Positions 5,515-5,586 of a DNA stretch of 5,586 nucleotides are shown here, in pieces. The translations under genes and the position numbers were made by a program. The notes under the pieces were generated by a model, which saw only the letters and a list, made by a program, of their open reading frames with translations, made no database searches and was not told the DNA's origin. The stretch is from an uncultured Cellulosilyticum sp. (lineage in GTDB: Bacteria; Bacillota; Clostridia; Lachnospirales; Cellulosilyticaceae), in the NCBI GenBank assembly GCA_934725855.1, contig CAKVCL010000070.1, positions 1 to 5,586 of the forward strand. The letters run 5' to 3'. Position 1 is the first letter of the stretch. Every line of letters starts with the position of its first letter.

Positions 5515-5586
5515 TTATTCGTAAGATTATATGCTTCCTTTTCTTTATATTTCAGTCAAATTAAAAGAAGGTATAGAACAAATTAA
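5510..5586. repeat. Right copy of the perfect 77-bp terminal inverted repeat
   Basis: This is the exact reverse complement of 1-77. The ATPase coding frame becomes recognisable only at its inner border (5509-5514), so the repeat marks the breakpoint of that gene. The outward frame starting at ATG 5531-5533 is the mirror of the one in the left copy. Confidence 0.95.

Noticed and set aside
1..5586. CRISPR array, tRNA or rRNA genes
   Set aside because: No regularly spaced short repeats, cloverleaf-like sequence or conserved rRNA stretches were seen on either strand.

Overview
The window is AT-rich, uses strong GGAGG-type ribosome sites and carries Rpn-family nucleases and an IS66-type transposase. 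This points to a low-GC Bacillota, probably a clostridial (Lachnospiraceae-like) gut bacterium. That assignment is an inference from composition and gene families. All recognisable genes lie on the minus strand, and the region looks like an accessory island rich in broken genes, duplications and mobile DNA.

Layout, left to right. (1) Positions 1-77 and 5510-5586 are perfect inverted copies of each other and sit exactly at the two window ends. (2) 75-908 is an Rpn-family PD-(D/E)XK nuclease (copy A), preceded by a C-terminal fragment of a probable site-specific recombinase (1009-1179). (3) 1180-1867 has no convincing gene but holds several hairpins, one of them a good terminator for copy B. 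(4) 1868-1898 is a 31-bp leftover of an A-type rpn 3' end. (5) 1950-2771 is a second rpn gene (copy B), preceded by the same recombinase tail (2871-2978). (6) 2979-4662 is an IS66-family element with 17-bp inverted repeats and a transposase gene broken by one nonsense codon. (7) 4669-5514 is the C-terminal part of a P-loop ATPase resembling the Sll1717 family. It is cut just before its Walker B motif, at the edge of the right 77-bp repeat.

The main biological signal is the tandem pair of [recombinase tail + rpn] modules (228-1116 and 2091-2978). The proteins are about 91% identical over residues 1-227 and then switch abruptly to unrelated C-termini. Downstream of copy B, the end of an A-type C-terminus survives as an untranslated remnant. 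The B-specific segment is therefore flanked on both sides by sequence homologous to copy A, as expected if the C-terminal segment was replaced as a cassette. Rpn proteins are known antiphage toxins, and in studied cases the variable C-terminus is also made separately, from an internal start, as an antitoxin. Both copies here have an internal ATG with a ribosome-site-like sequence in front of the C-terminal segment. The pair may therefore be two toxin/intragenic-antitoxin units with different specificities.

Caution: 77 is a common de Bruijn k-mer size, so the perfect terminal inverted repeat may be an assembly-graph node shared by both contig ends and not the true size of a biological repeat. 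Nothing outside the window can be judged.
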